Positions 8,255-15,532 of a stretch of 64,000 nt of DNA are shown piece by piece. The notes beneath the pieces were generated by a model. It was given only the letters and a program-made list of their open reading frames with translations, did no database searches and had not been told where the DNA came from. Made by a program: the position numbers and the translations under genes. The DNA is from Allobosea sp. UNC402CLCol (GTDB lineage: Bacteria; Pseudomonadota; Alphaproteobacteria; Rhizobiales; Beijerinckiaceae), in assembly GCF_000745475.1 (NCBI RefSeq), contig NZ_KN050692.1, positions 513,955 through 577,954 of the forward strand, read 5' to 3'. Positions within the stretch are counted from its first letter, which is position 1, and every line of letters begins with the position of its first letter.

Positions 8255-9187
8255 TCAGGCGAGCTCGGGCAGGACGGCTTCGATCTGCGCGCGATGCGCC
8301 TCGAGGCCGGCCGGCAGCTTGAGCGAGCGGCCGAGCTCGGCGGCCGGCTCGTCCACGGCGAAGCCGGGGATGTCGGTCGCGATCTCGAACAGGACATGGC
8401 CGGGCTCGCGGAAATAGACCGAGCGGAAATAGTTCCGATCGCGCTGTTCCGTGGGGCTGATGCCATGGTTCTGGACAAGACGGCGCACCATCTCCTGCTG
8501 CGCGGCGTCATCGGCCGCCCGGAAGGCGATATGGTGGACCGAGCCCGTGCCCTGCCGGGCCGGCAGGAAGCCGCCGGCGACGCGCAGGTCGATGACGCCG
8601 CCGATCTGCGTGCCCTTCACCGCATAGCGGATCAGCGTGTCCTCGCGGGCGGCCTCGGCGAAGCCGAAGACGTCGGTGAGGATCGCCGCCGTCGGCGCCG
8701 CATCGGCCAGGAGCAGGCTGACGCTGTGGAAGCCACGGATCGCGTTCTCCGGGCCGATGCCGCCATCCGTCCAATAGGGCTCGGCCTCGACGCCGGCCAG
8801 GCCGACGAGCGCAAGCCGCATCCCGTCCGGATCGCGGAAGCTCAGCACGGTTTCGCCGAAGCGCTTCAGCGGCGCCTCATGCGGCACGCCCTGCTCGACG
8901 AAGCGGTGCGCCCAGAAGCCGATGGAGCCTTCCGGCACCCGGAACACGGTTTCCTGCGTCTCGCCGACGCCGAGACGGCCCGGCGCCGCATGCTCCCAGG
9001 GGAAGAAGGTCAGGATCGAGCCCGGCGCCGCGTCGGCATCGCCGAAATAGAGGTGATAGGTGCCGGGATCGTCGAAATTGACGGTCTTCTTGACCAGGCG
9101 CAGGCCAAGCACGCGGCTGTAGAAATCGAGATTGCGGCGGGCGGGGCCAGAGATGGCGGTGACGTGGTGAAGCCCATTGATCTGCAT
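8255..9187 (-). CDS. Ring-cleaving dioxygenase, VOC superfamily (MhqO-like)
   Basis: A 310-residue protein of two vicinal-oxygen-chelate modules, like PcpA/LinE and MhqO. The likely Fe(II) ligands are visible: H8 in 'INGLHHVTAI', a second His in 'GSVHHIAFRA' (218/219) and E268 in 'GHVLFEIATD'. It probably cleaves a hydroquinone-type ring with O2. The start at 9187 has GGAGG nine bases upstream; an upstream in-frame start would add 40 non-homologous residues. It is divergent from the DoxX gene, and the 233-nt region between them carries palindromes. Substrate unproven. Confidence 0.87.
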   Translation of the reverse strand: MQINGLHHVTAISGPARRNLDFYSRVLGLRLVKKTVNFDDPGTYHLYFGDADAAPGSILTFFPWEHAAPGRLGVGETQETVFRVPEGSIGFWAHRFVEQGVPHEAPLKRFGETVLSFRDPDGMRLALVGLAGVEAEPYWTDGGIGPENAIRGFHSVSLLLADAAPTAAILTDVFGFAEAAREDTLIRYAVKGTQIGGVIDLRVAGGFLPARQGTGSVHHIAFRAADDAAQQEMVRRLVQNHGISPTEQRDRNYFRSVYFREPGHVLFEIATDIPGFAVDEPAAELGRSLKLPAGLEAHRAQIEAVLPELA

Positions 9188-9304
9188 GATGACGGTCCTC
9201 CGTTCCAAAGGCGTTTCAGGAGAGCGCCGCCCGCCAAAGGGCCGGTTCGGCGTCGCTGTTGGCCGAGAGATTGGCAGCATCGGCCCGGAATGCCAGAGGT
9301 AGAT

Positions 9305-9351
9305 CATTGCTTTGGTGCAATGTCATGAGATCGAAATCACAATTTGAATTG
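9305..9351. promoter_or_regulatory. Palindromes in the divergent dioxygenase/DoxX promoter region (candidate operator)
   Basis: Two perfect palindromes lie between the divergent genes: CATTGC-N6-GCAATG at 9305-9322, and CAATT-TG-AATTG at 9340-9351. The first has the size and spacing of a LysR-type or similar dimeric site, and a LysR-family gene follows at 9937. That this regulator binds here is an inference. Confidence 0.5.
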
Positions 9352-9420
9352 CTGCATGTCCCGGACGATTTTGGGTGGCGAACGATACCGCCCACCCCTC
9401 ACCCAACCGGAGACACGACC

Positions 9421-9846
9421 ATGACCGATACCCGCCTCGCTCCTTACGGCGCCCTCGCCTTGCGCATCGCGCTCGGCGCCATGTTCATCGCCCATGCCTA
9501 TCTCAAGCTCGTCATCTTCACGCCGGCCGGCTTTGCAGGCTTCCTCGGGCAGGTCGGCCTGCCGGGCTTCCTCGCCTGGCCGATCATGCTGGCGGAGCTT
9601 CTCGGCGGCCTCGCCATCCTGCTCGGCTTCTACGGCCGCTATGTCTCGCTGCTGCTGATCCCGATCCTGCTCGGCGCGCTGATGGTCCATGCCCCGAATG
9701 GCTGGGTGTTCAATGTCCCGAACGGCGGCTGGGAATATCCGGCTTTCCTGGCGCTGACCGCCTTCGCCCACGCCCTGATCGGCGACGGCGCCTTCGCGGT
9801 GAAGCCGGCACCGTCGCTCCTCGATGCGAAGCCCGCCCTCGCCTGA
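9421..9846 (+). CDS. DoxX family membrane protein (MhqP-like)
   Basis: A 141-residue, four-helix DoxX/DoxD-like inner-membrane protein. 'RIALGAMFIAHAYLKL' opens helix 1, 'FLAWPIMLAELLGGLAILLG' is the conserved second unit, and 'YPAFLALTAFAHALIGDGAF' closes the protein. DoxX proteins are tied to quinone or thiol redox reactions at the membrane; MhqP of Bacillus belongs here. Divergent from the dioxygenase and followed by the LysR gene on the same strand. In-frame codons upstream of 9421 are not family-like. Confidence 0.85.
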   Translation: MTDTRLAPYGALALRIALGAMFIAHAYLKLVIFTPAGFAGFLGQVGLPGFLAWPIMLAELLGGLAILLGFYGRYVSLLLIPILLGALMVHAPNGWVFNVPNGGWEYPAFLALTAFAHALIGDGAFAVKPAPSLLDAKPALA

Positions 9847-9936
9847 CACTGCCTGACTTCACCGAGCCTCCGTCCGACGCCGGCCATGGCCGGCGTCGGT
9901 CTTGAACGTGACGATGCCTTGGCGGAAACTGACCGG

Positions 9937-10914
9937 ATGACGTCTTCCCCTCGCCCCTCCGCCACCAAAACGCTCGCCTGGGACGATTTCCGCCTGATCA
10001 AGGCTGTCGCCGACAAGCGGGCCCTGCCGGCGGCCGCCGACGCGCTCGGCGTCAACCACTCCACCGTGTTCCGACGGCTCGGCCAGATCGAGGAAGCGCT
10101 CGGTGTCAGGCTGTTCGAGCGGCACCGCAGCGGCTATGTCGCGACGCCGGCCGGCGAGGAGATGGTCCAGCTCGCGGGCCGGGTCGACGACGACATCCAC
10201 GCCTTCACGCGCCGGCTCGCCGGCCAGGAGATCAAGCCCGCCGGCGAATTGCGGATCGCCACCAACGACACGCTGCTGGTCGACCTGCTGACGCCGGTCT
10301 TCGCGAAGTTCCTGGCGCAATGCCCGGATATCAGGCTCGACATCCTGATCGGCAACCAGGCCGCCAATCTCTCCAAGCGCGATGCCGACATCGCGATCCG
10401 CGCCACCGACAATCCGCCGGAGACGCTGATCGGACGCAAGCCCGCCCGCATCGCCTGGGCGCTCTATGGGCGCAGCGCCGATTTTCCCGGCCCGGAACTG
10501 CCCGCGCGCGAGGCCCTGTGGGAGCACAAATGGGTGTCGCTCGGCGAGCAGTTCACCATGCTGAGCGCCGTGCGCTATCTCGCTCGCCACGTCGCGCCCG
10601 AGCGGGTCGTCTACAAGCTCAACACGGTGCTCGGCCTCGCGGAAGCGGTCGAGGCCGGCATCGGCATCGGTTTCCTGCCCTGCTTCATCGGCGATACGCG
10701 GCCCGGATTGACGCGGCTTGCCGAACCCGATCCCGACCTCTCGGCCGATCTCTGGCTGCTGACCCATCCCGATCTGCGGCATACGCCGCGCGTGCGGCTG
10801 TTCCTCGACTTCGCCGCCACCGAGCTGGCGCGCCTGAAGCCGCTGGTCGAGGGCGACAGGATCGTCGGGCGGACAGAGGCCGTCACAGGGACCGGCGCCG
10901 CATCCCCAGCTTGA
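9937..10914 (+). CDS. LysR family transcriptional regulator
   Basis: A 325-residue LysR-type regulator: an N-terminal winged helix-turn-helix ('LPAAADALGVNHSTVFRRL', about residues 29-47) and a C-terminal periplasmic-binding-like effector domain ('ELRIATNDTLLVDLLTPV' onward). It lies 90 nt after the DoxX gene, so it may be co-transcribed with it and control the hydrolase-dioxygenase-DoxX set. In Bacillus the matching genes are under a MarR regulator (MhqR), so control would differ here. The start at 9937 is preferred because upstream residues precede the usual LysR N-terminus. Confidence 0.87.
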   Translation: MTSSPRPSATKTLAWDDFRLIKAVADKRALPAAADALGVNHSTVFRRLGQIEEALGVRLFERHRSGYVATPAGEEMVQLAGRVDDDIHAFTRRLAGQEIKPAGELRIATNDTLLVDLLTPVFAKFLAQCPDIRLDILIGNQAANLSKRDADIAIRATDNPPETLIGRKPARIAWALYGRSADFPGPELPAREALWEHKWVSLGEQFTMLSAVRYLARHVAPERVVYKLNTVLGLAEAVEAGIGIGFLPCFIGDTRPGLTRLAEPDPDLSADLWLLTHPDLRHTPRVRLFLDFAATELARLKPLVEGDRIVGRTEAVTGTGAASPA

Positions 10915-10982
10915 CACCGTCCGTCCGGCTGCGGTCGACCCCGGATTTGGCGGGCGGTGCGAGCTTGCCCTATGCTCGCGCC

Positions 10983-11153
10983 ATGGAGATCATGATCCCC
11001 CTCATCGCCGGGCTGGCGCTGTTCTGGCTGATCGGTCGTGGCGTTCCCTGGAATGCCAAGCTGACGACGATCGTGGTGACGCTCGCCATCGTCCTGCTGA
11101 TCGTGGCGCTCGAACGCGGCGGCTACTGGCCCGAGGCCTTTCGCCGCCGCTAG
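10983..11153 (+). CDS. Small two-helix membrane protein, unknown function
   Basis: A possible 56-residue protein: 'MEIMIPLIAGLALFWLIG' forms one hydrophobic helix, a short 'RGVPWNAK' loop follows, and 'LTTIVVTLAIVLLIVALE' forms a second, ending with a basic tail. The hydrophobic/polar pattern is what a real small membrane protein would show, but there is no strong ribosome binding site. Its TAG stop is the first three bases of a family A repeat. It lies between the LysR gene and convergent gdx. Confidence 0.5.
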   Translation: MEIMIPLIAGLALFWLIGRGVPWNAKLTTIVVTLAIVLLIVALERGGYWPEAFRRR

Positions 11154-11217
11154 AGCATTTTCGAGCGAAGTGGAAACCGGTTTTCGCGAGAATCCCGCTC
11201 TCACTCTTCGGTCAGAG
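11151..11217. repeat. Palindromic intergenic repeat, family A copy 3
   Basis: Starts TAGAGCATTTTCGAGCGAAG, has the core GGAAACCGGTTTTCGCGAGA and ends near CTCTCACTCTTCGG. The leading TAG serves as the stop codon of the small membrane protein, as copy 1 does for an SMR gene. Confidence 0.65.
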
Positions 11218-11225
11218 ACGGAGCG

Positions 11226-11543
11226 TCAGGCCGAGACCAGCTTGAGCCCGACGATGCCCGCCACGATCAGGCCGATGCAGGCGAGACGCAGCGCGCCGGC
11301 CGGCTCGCCCAGCATGACCATGCCGAGAATGGCGGTGCCGGTCGTGCCGATGCCGGTCCAGATCGCATAGGCCGTGCCGACCGGCAGGTTCTTCAGGGCG
11401 AGCCCGAGCAGGCCGACGCTGATCACCATGCTGGCGAGCGTGAAGACGGTCGGCATGAGGCGGGTGAAGCCCTGCGTGTATTTCAGGCCGATCGCCCAGC
11501 CGACCTCGAACAAACCCGCGATGAAAAGATAGAGCCAGGCCAT
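11226..11543 (-). CDS. gdx: Guanidinium exporter, SMR family (Gdx/SugE)
   Basis: A 105-residue four-helix SMR protein of the SugE/Gdx type: 'AGLFEVGWAIGLKYTQGF' with the proton/substrate-coupling E13 and the adjoining Trp, then 'VGTAYAIWTGIGTTGTAILG' in helix 3. Gdx proteins export guanidinium ion in exchange for protons as antiparallel homodimers. The assignment is strengthened by the guanidine-II riboswitch in its leader. An AGGAG lies about 7 nt before the ATG at 11543. It is a single gene, unlike the paired SMR genes at 1.5-2.3 kb. Confidence 0.92.
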   Translation of the reverse strand: MAWLYLFIAGLFEVGWAIGLKYTQGFTRLMPTVFTLASMVISVGLLGLALKNLPVGTAYAIWTGIGTTGTAILGMVMLGEPAGALRLACIGLIVAGIVGLKLVSA

Positions 11544-11564
11544 GACGGCGCTCCTCGGAAATCC

Positions 11565-11622
11565 GGCGAGGTCGTCCACGCCTGTCACATGAAAGGGCTG
11601 CTAGCCGGGGTCGTCCCCGATG
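11565..11622 (-). promoter_or_regulatory. Guanidine-II (mini-ykkC) riboswitch
   Basis: On the minus strand two short hairpins carry identical ACGA tetraloops: the distal one CGGGG-ACGA-CCCCG (11606-11619) and the proximal one GGCGTGG-ACGA-CCTCGCC (11565-11582, one internal mismatch), joined by about 23 nt. Paired hairpins with ACGR loops define the guanidine-II class, each loop binding one guanidinium. The proximal hairpin ends 8 nt before the GAGGAG ribosome site of the SugE/Gdx gene, so control of translation initiation is expected. Found by eye; a covariance-model search would confirm it. Confidence 0.88.
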
Positions 11623-11676
11623 GGGGAACCTAATGCGCAAGCGGCGGCAATCAAGCGCCGGAGCGCAGCCATGGGT

Positions 11677-11724
11677 CAGACTATGTGCTAACCGGGCAAG
11701 CGCTCGACCGCTTGCTACACTCAG
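11677..11724 (-). other. tRNA-Pro-like 5' half next to merR (possible remnant)
   Basis: Read on the minus strand, this stretch follows the tRNA-Pro at 6757-6680: CTGAGTGTAGC against CGGAGCGTAGC (9 of 11), then an extra self-complementary GCAAGCG...CGCTTGC hairpin, then an exact GCCCGGTTAGC, then ACATAGTCTG against GCACTTGTCTG. The 3' half (T arm and acceptor 3' strand) is missing, so it cannot be a working tRNA. It overlaps the merR stop codon. The hairpin could also act at the 3' end of the merR transcript. Confidence 0.5.
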
Positions 11725-12257
11725 GCCGGCTCGGCGGCGGGCTTCAGCGCGCGTTCGAGGATGCGCCGGCACTCGCCGAGCTCGGCCATCACGGCCGTCA
11801 GGACCGTGATGTCGTCGAGCCCTTCCGGGACGGGCGGGTGCCGGGGCGCCCTGTCATCGGCGTGAGGCGCCTCGCCTGCGTGATCGGCGCGCGCCGGCGC
11901 GGATGACGGGCCGGCGCCGCTGGCCGGGCCGATGGGCCCCCCGCGTCCGATGGCCTGGACATGGCGCGGCCCCTGCTCCTTCAGGATCCGCTGCAGGCCC
12001 TTGATCGTATAGCCCTCGCCGTACAACAGGCGGCGGATGCCCTTGAGCAGGGCGACGTCGTCAGGGCGGTAGTAGCGGCGCCCGCCGCCGCGCTTCAGCG
12101 GCTTGATCTGGTTGAAGCGGGTTTCCCAGAAACGGAGCACATGCTGGGGAACGTCGAGGTCCTCTGCGACCTCGCTGATGGTTCGGAAGGCATCGGGGCT
12201 CTTGGTGTCCAATTCGGCCTCCGCATCTGCTTCGCCGGCGTGGAACTCCAGATTCAC
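11721..12257 (-). CDS. MerR family transcriptional regulator
   Basis: A 178-residue protein with an N-terminal MerR winged helix ('RTISEVAEDLDVPQHVLRFW', about residues 25-44, then 'RYYRPDDVALLKGIRRLLY'), a low-complexity Ala/Pro/Gly middle (about 105-145) and a C-terminal helix 'ELGECRRILERAL'. It lacks the cysteine set of metal-sensing MerR proteins. It starts with GTG overlapping the ihfA stop by 4 nt (12254-12257), a coupling typical of Rhizobiales, where this regulator accompanies ihfA. Its targets are not evident. Confidence 0.88.
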   Translation of the reverse strand: MNLEFHAGEADAEAELDTKSPDAFRTISEVAEDLDVPQHVLRFWETRFNQIKPLKRGGGRRYYRPDDVALLKGIRRLLYGEGYTIKGLQRILKEQGPRHVQAIGRGGPIGPASGAGPSSAPARADHAGEAPHADDRAPRHPPVPEGLDDITVLTAVMAELGECRRILERALKPAAEPA

Positions 12258-12568
12258 TCGGTCTCGTCCTCACCCGTCTGCCCGTTGATGCGGGCCTTCA
12301 TCACGTTCGAGGGCTTGAACACCATCACGCGACGCGGCTCGATGGGCACCTCAACGCCAGTCTTGGGATTACGCCCGATTCGCTCGCCCTTGTCTCGCAC
12401 GACGAACGAACCGAACGAGGACAACTTCACGTTCTCGCCGCGCGCGACTGCGTCGCAGATCTCGTCGAGCACGGCCTCGACCAGTTTCGACGCCTCCGTG
12501 CGGGACAGCCCGATCTTCTGGTAGACAGCCTCGCACAGATCCGCACGAGTCACCGTTTGCCCCGACAT
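12254..12568 (-). CDS. ihfA: Integration host factor subunit alpha
   Basis: A 104-residue HU/IHF protein. It has the dimerisation helices ('LCEAVYQKIGLSRTEASKLV'), the 'KLSSFGSFVVRDKGERIGRN' core and the DNA-bending arm 'GRNPKTGVEVPIEPRRVMVF' with the intercalating proline. IhfA pairs with IhfB to bend DNA sharply. It lies between fabH and merR, the conserved alphaproteobacterial order. Confidence 0.95.
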   Translation of the reverse strand: MSGQTVTRADLCEAVYQKIGLSRTEASKLVEAVLDEICDAVARGENVKLSSFGSFVVRDKGERIGRNPKTGVEVPIEPRRVMVFKPSNVMKARINGQTGEDETE

Positions 12569-12758
12569 TCATATCCTCCAGAGGCGCATCATCGACGGCG
12601 GCCGCAGCCTCCGCCCTTCGCCAAATACGGACGGCGGACGCTAGGCGCCCGCGCTGTCCCGGTCAATCCTCGAACGCGGGATTAGCGGCCACACCGACGA
12701 AAATCGACCCGAATCGGCAAGAAAAACGTCACAATTTAAGCAAATGCCGCAAACCGGC

Positions 12759-13736
12759 TCACCACCGGATCAGCGCCGACCCCCAGGTGAAACCGCCGCC
12801 CATCGCCTCGATCAGCACGAGCTGACCCGGCTTGATCCGGCCGTCCTTATGCGCCTCCGCCAGCGCCAGCGGAATCGAGGCGGCCGAGGTGTTGCCATGG
12901 CGATCCACGGTCAGCACGACATGGTCGTGGCTGATCCCGAGCTTGTCGGCGGTGGCGTCGATGATGCGGCGGTTGGCCTGGTGCGGCACGAACCAGTCGA
13001 TGTCGGTACCGGAGAGCCCCGTCTCGGCGAAGGTATGGCGCACCGTCTCGGCGAGGTTGTTGACGGCGTGGCGGAAGACTTCCTTGCCCTCCATGCGCAG
13101 GAAGCCGACCGTCTTGGTCGAGCCCGCGCCGCCATCGACATAGAGCTTGTCCTTGTAGCGGCCATCCGAGCGGATATGGGTCGTGAGCACGCCACGGTCG
13201 GCGAGCGTCCCCTCGCCGGGAACGGCCTTCAGCACCACCGCACCGGCGCCGTCGCCAAAGAGGACGCAGGTCGCGCGGTCCTCCCAGTCGAGGATGCGCG
13301 AGAAGGTCTCCGCGCCGATCACGAGCGCGGTCCTGGCGCCGCCCGTCGTGAGGAACTTGTCCGCCGTCGCCAGCGCGAAGACGAAGCCGGAACAGACCGC
13401 CTGCAGGTCAAAGGCGACGCCGCCGGTGATGCCGAGCGCGGCCTGGATCTGAGTCGCGGTGGCGGGAAAGGTATGGTCGGGCGTCGCGGTCGCGACGATG
13501 ATCAGGTCGATCTCGGCGGCGTCGATGCCGGCGTCGGCGATGGCGTCCTGCGCGGCCTTGAGGCCGACCACGGAGGTGGGCTCGTCATCGGCTGCGACAT
13601 GGCGCTGGCGGATGCCGGTGCGCTGGACGATCCACTCGTCGCTGGTGTCGACGCGCGTGGCGAGTTCGGCATTGGTGACGATGCGGGCCGGAAGATAGGA
13701 GCCGCAGCCGACGACCTGTGAGCGCAAGATGGACAA
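12759..13736 (-). CDS. fabH: 3-oxoacyl-[ACP] synthase III (FabH)
   Basis: A 325-residue thiolase-fold enzyme that condenses acetyl-CoA with malonyl-ACP to start fatty-acid synthesis. The triad is present: C115 ('DLQAVCSGFVFA'), H252 ('WFVPHQANRRII') and N282 ('VDRHGNTSAAS'); 'GDGAGAVVL' and the closing 'GGGFTWGSALIRW' are also FabH hallmarks. It lies 12 nt downstream of plsX, with which it forms a lipid-synthesis operon, and ihfA follows after about 190 nt. Confidence 0.97.
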   Translation of the reverse strand: MSILRSQVVGCGSYLPARIVTNAELATRVDTSDEWIVQRTGIRQRHVAADDEPTSVVGLKAAQDAIADAGIDAAEIDLIIVATATPDHTFPATATQIQAALGITGGVAFDLQAVCSGFVFALATADKFLTTGGARTALVIGAETFSRILDWEDRATCVLFGDGAGAVVLKAVPGEGTLADRGVLTTHIRSDGRYKDKLYVDGGAGSTKTVGFLRMEGKEVFRHAVNNLAETVRHTFAETGLSGTDIDWFVPHQANRRIIDATADKLGISHDHVVLTVDRHGNTSAASIPLALAEAHKDGRIKPGQLVLIEAMGGGFTWGSALIRW

Positions 13737-13748
13737 GGAGACTATTCC

Positions 13749-14807
13749 CTATTCGGCGTCGGCCGGCTGCGCGGCGACAGGCGCCGGCTGCGTGCTCGCG
13801 GCGACCATCTCGCGCAGCTTCGCCATCAGATCCTCGCGCGCCATCTCATAGGCGAGCTCGGCCGCGCTGGCGAAGCCGATGGCATCCGTACCGCCATGAC
13901 TCTTGATGACGATGCCTTCCAGCCCCAGGAAGACGCCGCCGTTGGATTTGCGCGGATCGAGCTTCTCGCGCAGCGCCGAGAAGGCGCCGCGGGCGAAGAG
14001 ATAGCCGATCTTCGCCATCAGCGAACGGCTGATGGCGGCACGCAGATAGTCTGTGACCTGGCGCGCCGTACCTTCGGCGGTCTTGAGCGCGATGTTGCCG
14101 GTGAAGCCTTCCGTCACCACCACGTCGACCGTGCCCTTGCCGAGATCGTCGCCCTCGACGAAGCCGTGATAGGTCAGATGCGGCAGGTTGCCCTCGCGCA
14201 GGATGCGCCCGGCCTCCTTCACCGCCTCGACGCCCTTGATCTCCTCGACGCCGACATTCAGCAGGCCGACCGTCGGCCGGTCGAGATCGAAGACGACGCG
14301 GGCCATGGCCGCGCCCATCACCGCGAGATCGACGAGATGGCGGGCATCGGCGCCGATGGTCGCGCCGACATCGAGCACGATGCTCTCGCCGCGCGCCGTC
14401 GGCCACAGGCAGGCAATCGCCGGCCGGTCGACCTGTGCCATCGACTTCAGGCAGAATTTCGACATTGCCATCAGCGCGCCGGTGTTGCCGGCGGAGACGG
14501 TGACATCGGCCTCGCCGGTCTTGGTCGCGTCGATGGCGCGCCACATCGAGGATTTGTAGCGGCCGTAGCGCAGCGCCTGGCTCGGCTTGTCGTCCATCTT
14601 CACCGAGACTTCGGTATGATGGAACGTCGTGACGGCCTTGAGCTTCGGGTGCTGCTCGACCAGAGGCAGAACCTCCTTCTCGTCGCCGAAAATGACGAAG
14701 CGCGCATCCGGGCGTCGTTCCAGCATCAGGGCAGCGCCGGGAATGGCGACGGAAGGGCCGTGGTCCCCGCCCATCGCATCGAGCGCGATTGTAACCGGTC
14801 TTGTCAT
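13749..14807 (-). CDS. plsX: Phosphate acyltransferase PlsX
   Basis: A 352-residue enzyme converting acyl-ACP to acyl-phosphate, the first step of phospholipid synthesis in the PlsX/PlsY route. Recognisable stretches are 'TIALDAMGGDHGPSV' at the N-terminus, 'VSAGNTGALMAMSKF', 'IVLDVGATIGADARHL' and 'DVVVTEGFTGNIALK'. The start at 14807 gives the normal length; an upstream in-frame start would add 30 unrelated residues. It has an Ala/Pro-rich tail of about 15 residues. Confidence 0.96.
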   Translation of the reverse strand: MTRPVTIALDAMGGDHGPSVAIPGAALMLERRPDARFVIFGDEKEVLPLVEQHPKLKAVTTFHHTEVSVKMDDKPSQALRYGRYKSSMWRAIDATKTGEADVTVSAGNTGALMAMSKFCLKSMAQVDRPAIACLWPTARGESIVLDVGATIGADARHLVDLAVMGAAMARVVFDLDRPTVGLLNVGVEEIKGVEAVKEAGRILREGNLPHLTYHGFVEGDDLGKGTVDVVVTEGFTGNIALKTAEGTARQVTDYLRAAISRSLMAKIGYLFARGAFSALREKLDPRKSNGGVFLGLEGIVIKSHGGTDAIGFASAAELAYEMAREDLMAKLREMVAASTQPAPVAAQPADAE

Positions 14808-14971
14808 GGAGTTCTGGTGTGTCCCGGGAGCGGCCGACCTTCGATCCCGGGCGGCTCTTTGCCGGCCGGACAATAGCGGTTTAGCGCCAAGCCGCAAGCG
14901 GCGGAGGCGGTTTGGCGCCGCTCAATCATTGTTGCGATCCGTCTCCGCGGCCCTGCTGCCCGCTGCCCGCG

Positions 14972-15532
14972 TCACGTGGCGTCCCGCTTCAGCTTCGCGA
15001 GCGCGGCGAAGGGCGAGAGCTCTGCGGAATCCGTCGCCGGCGCCTCGAAGCTCACGCCCGGCTTGCGCGGGTAGGGATCGAGCGAGAGCGCCAGGAATTC
15101 GAGCGTGACGCTGCCCAGATCGATGACGCCGTCCACGATCGGCTCCGGCGGGTCCTCCTCGTTGAGCAGGACCTCGATGTCGATGTCGGCATCGCCCGAA
15201 TCGGTGCGGCGCGCGGCAGCAAGCGCATCGTCTTGCGGTGCGAAATCGAGCTTCACCGGCACGTCGAGCCGGACCGGGAAAGGCTCGAGCGTGACGATGC
15301 AGGTCTGATGCAGCCGCGCCTCGATGCGGCCCTCGAGCTTCACCCGTTCGCCATTGCGCGAGAGCATATAGCGCGCCTCGAGCGCCTCCAGGGAGGCGAG
15401 GTCGAGCATCGCGGCGATGCCGGCCAGCTGCTGCGGCTCGGCCTTGACCACGGCCTCGGTGCCGCGCAGGCGGATGAGCTCGACGCGGATGGGGTGGCTC
15501 AAGGGCAAGACGCGCCCGTGATCAGGCGTCAT
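14972..15532 (-). CDS. DUF177 / YceD family protein
   Basis: A 186-residue DUF177 protein with 'LSHPIRVELIRLRGTEAVV' at the start, 'YMLSRNGERVKLEGRIEARL' and 'QTCIVTLEPFPVRLDVPVKL' in the core, and an acidic 'VLLNEEDPPEPIVDGVIDLG' region. YceD proteins are conserved beside rpmF/plsX and have been linked to 23S rRNA accumulation in plants and bacteria; the molecular role is unsettled. Its start overlaps the upstream chaperone gene by 11 nt, and plsX follows after about 165 nt. Confidence 0.9.
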   Translation of the reverse strand: MTPDHGRVLPLSHPIRVELIRLRGTEAVVKAEPQQLAGIAAMLDLASLEALEARYMLSRNGERVKLEGRIEARLHQTCIVTLEPFPVRLDVPVKLDFAPQDDALAAARRTDSGDADIDIEVLLNEEDPPEPIVDGVIDLGSVTLEFLALSLDPYPRKPGVSFEAPATDSAELSPFAALAKLKRDAT

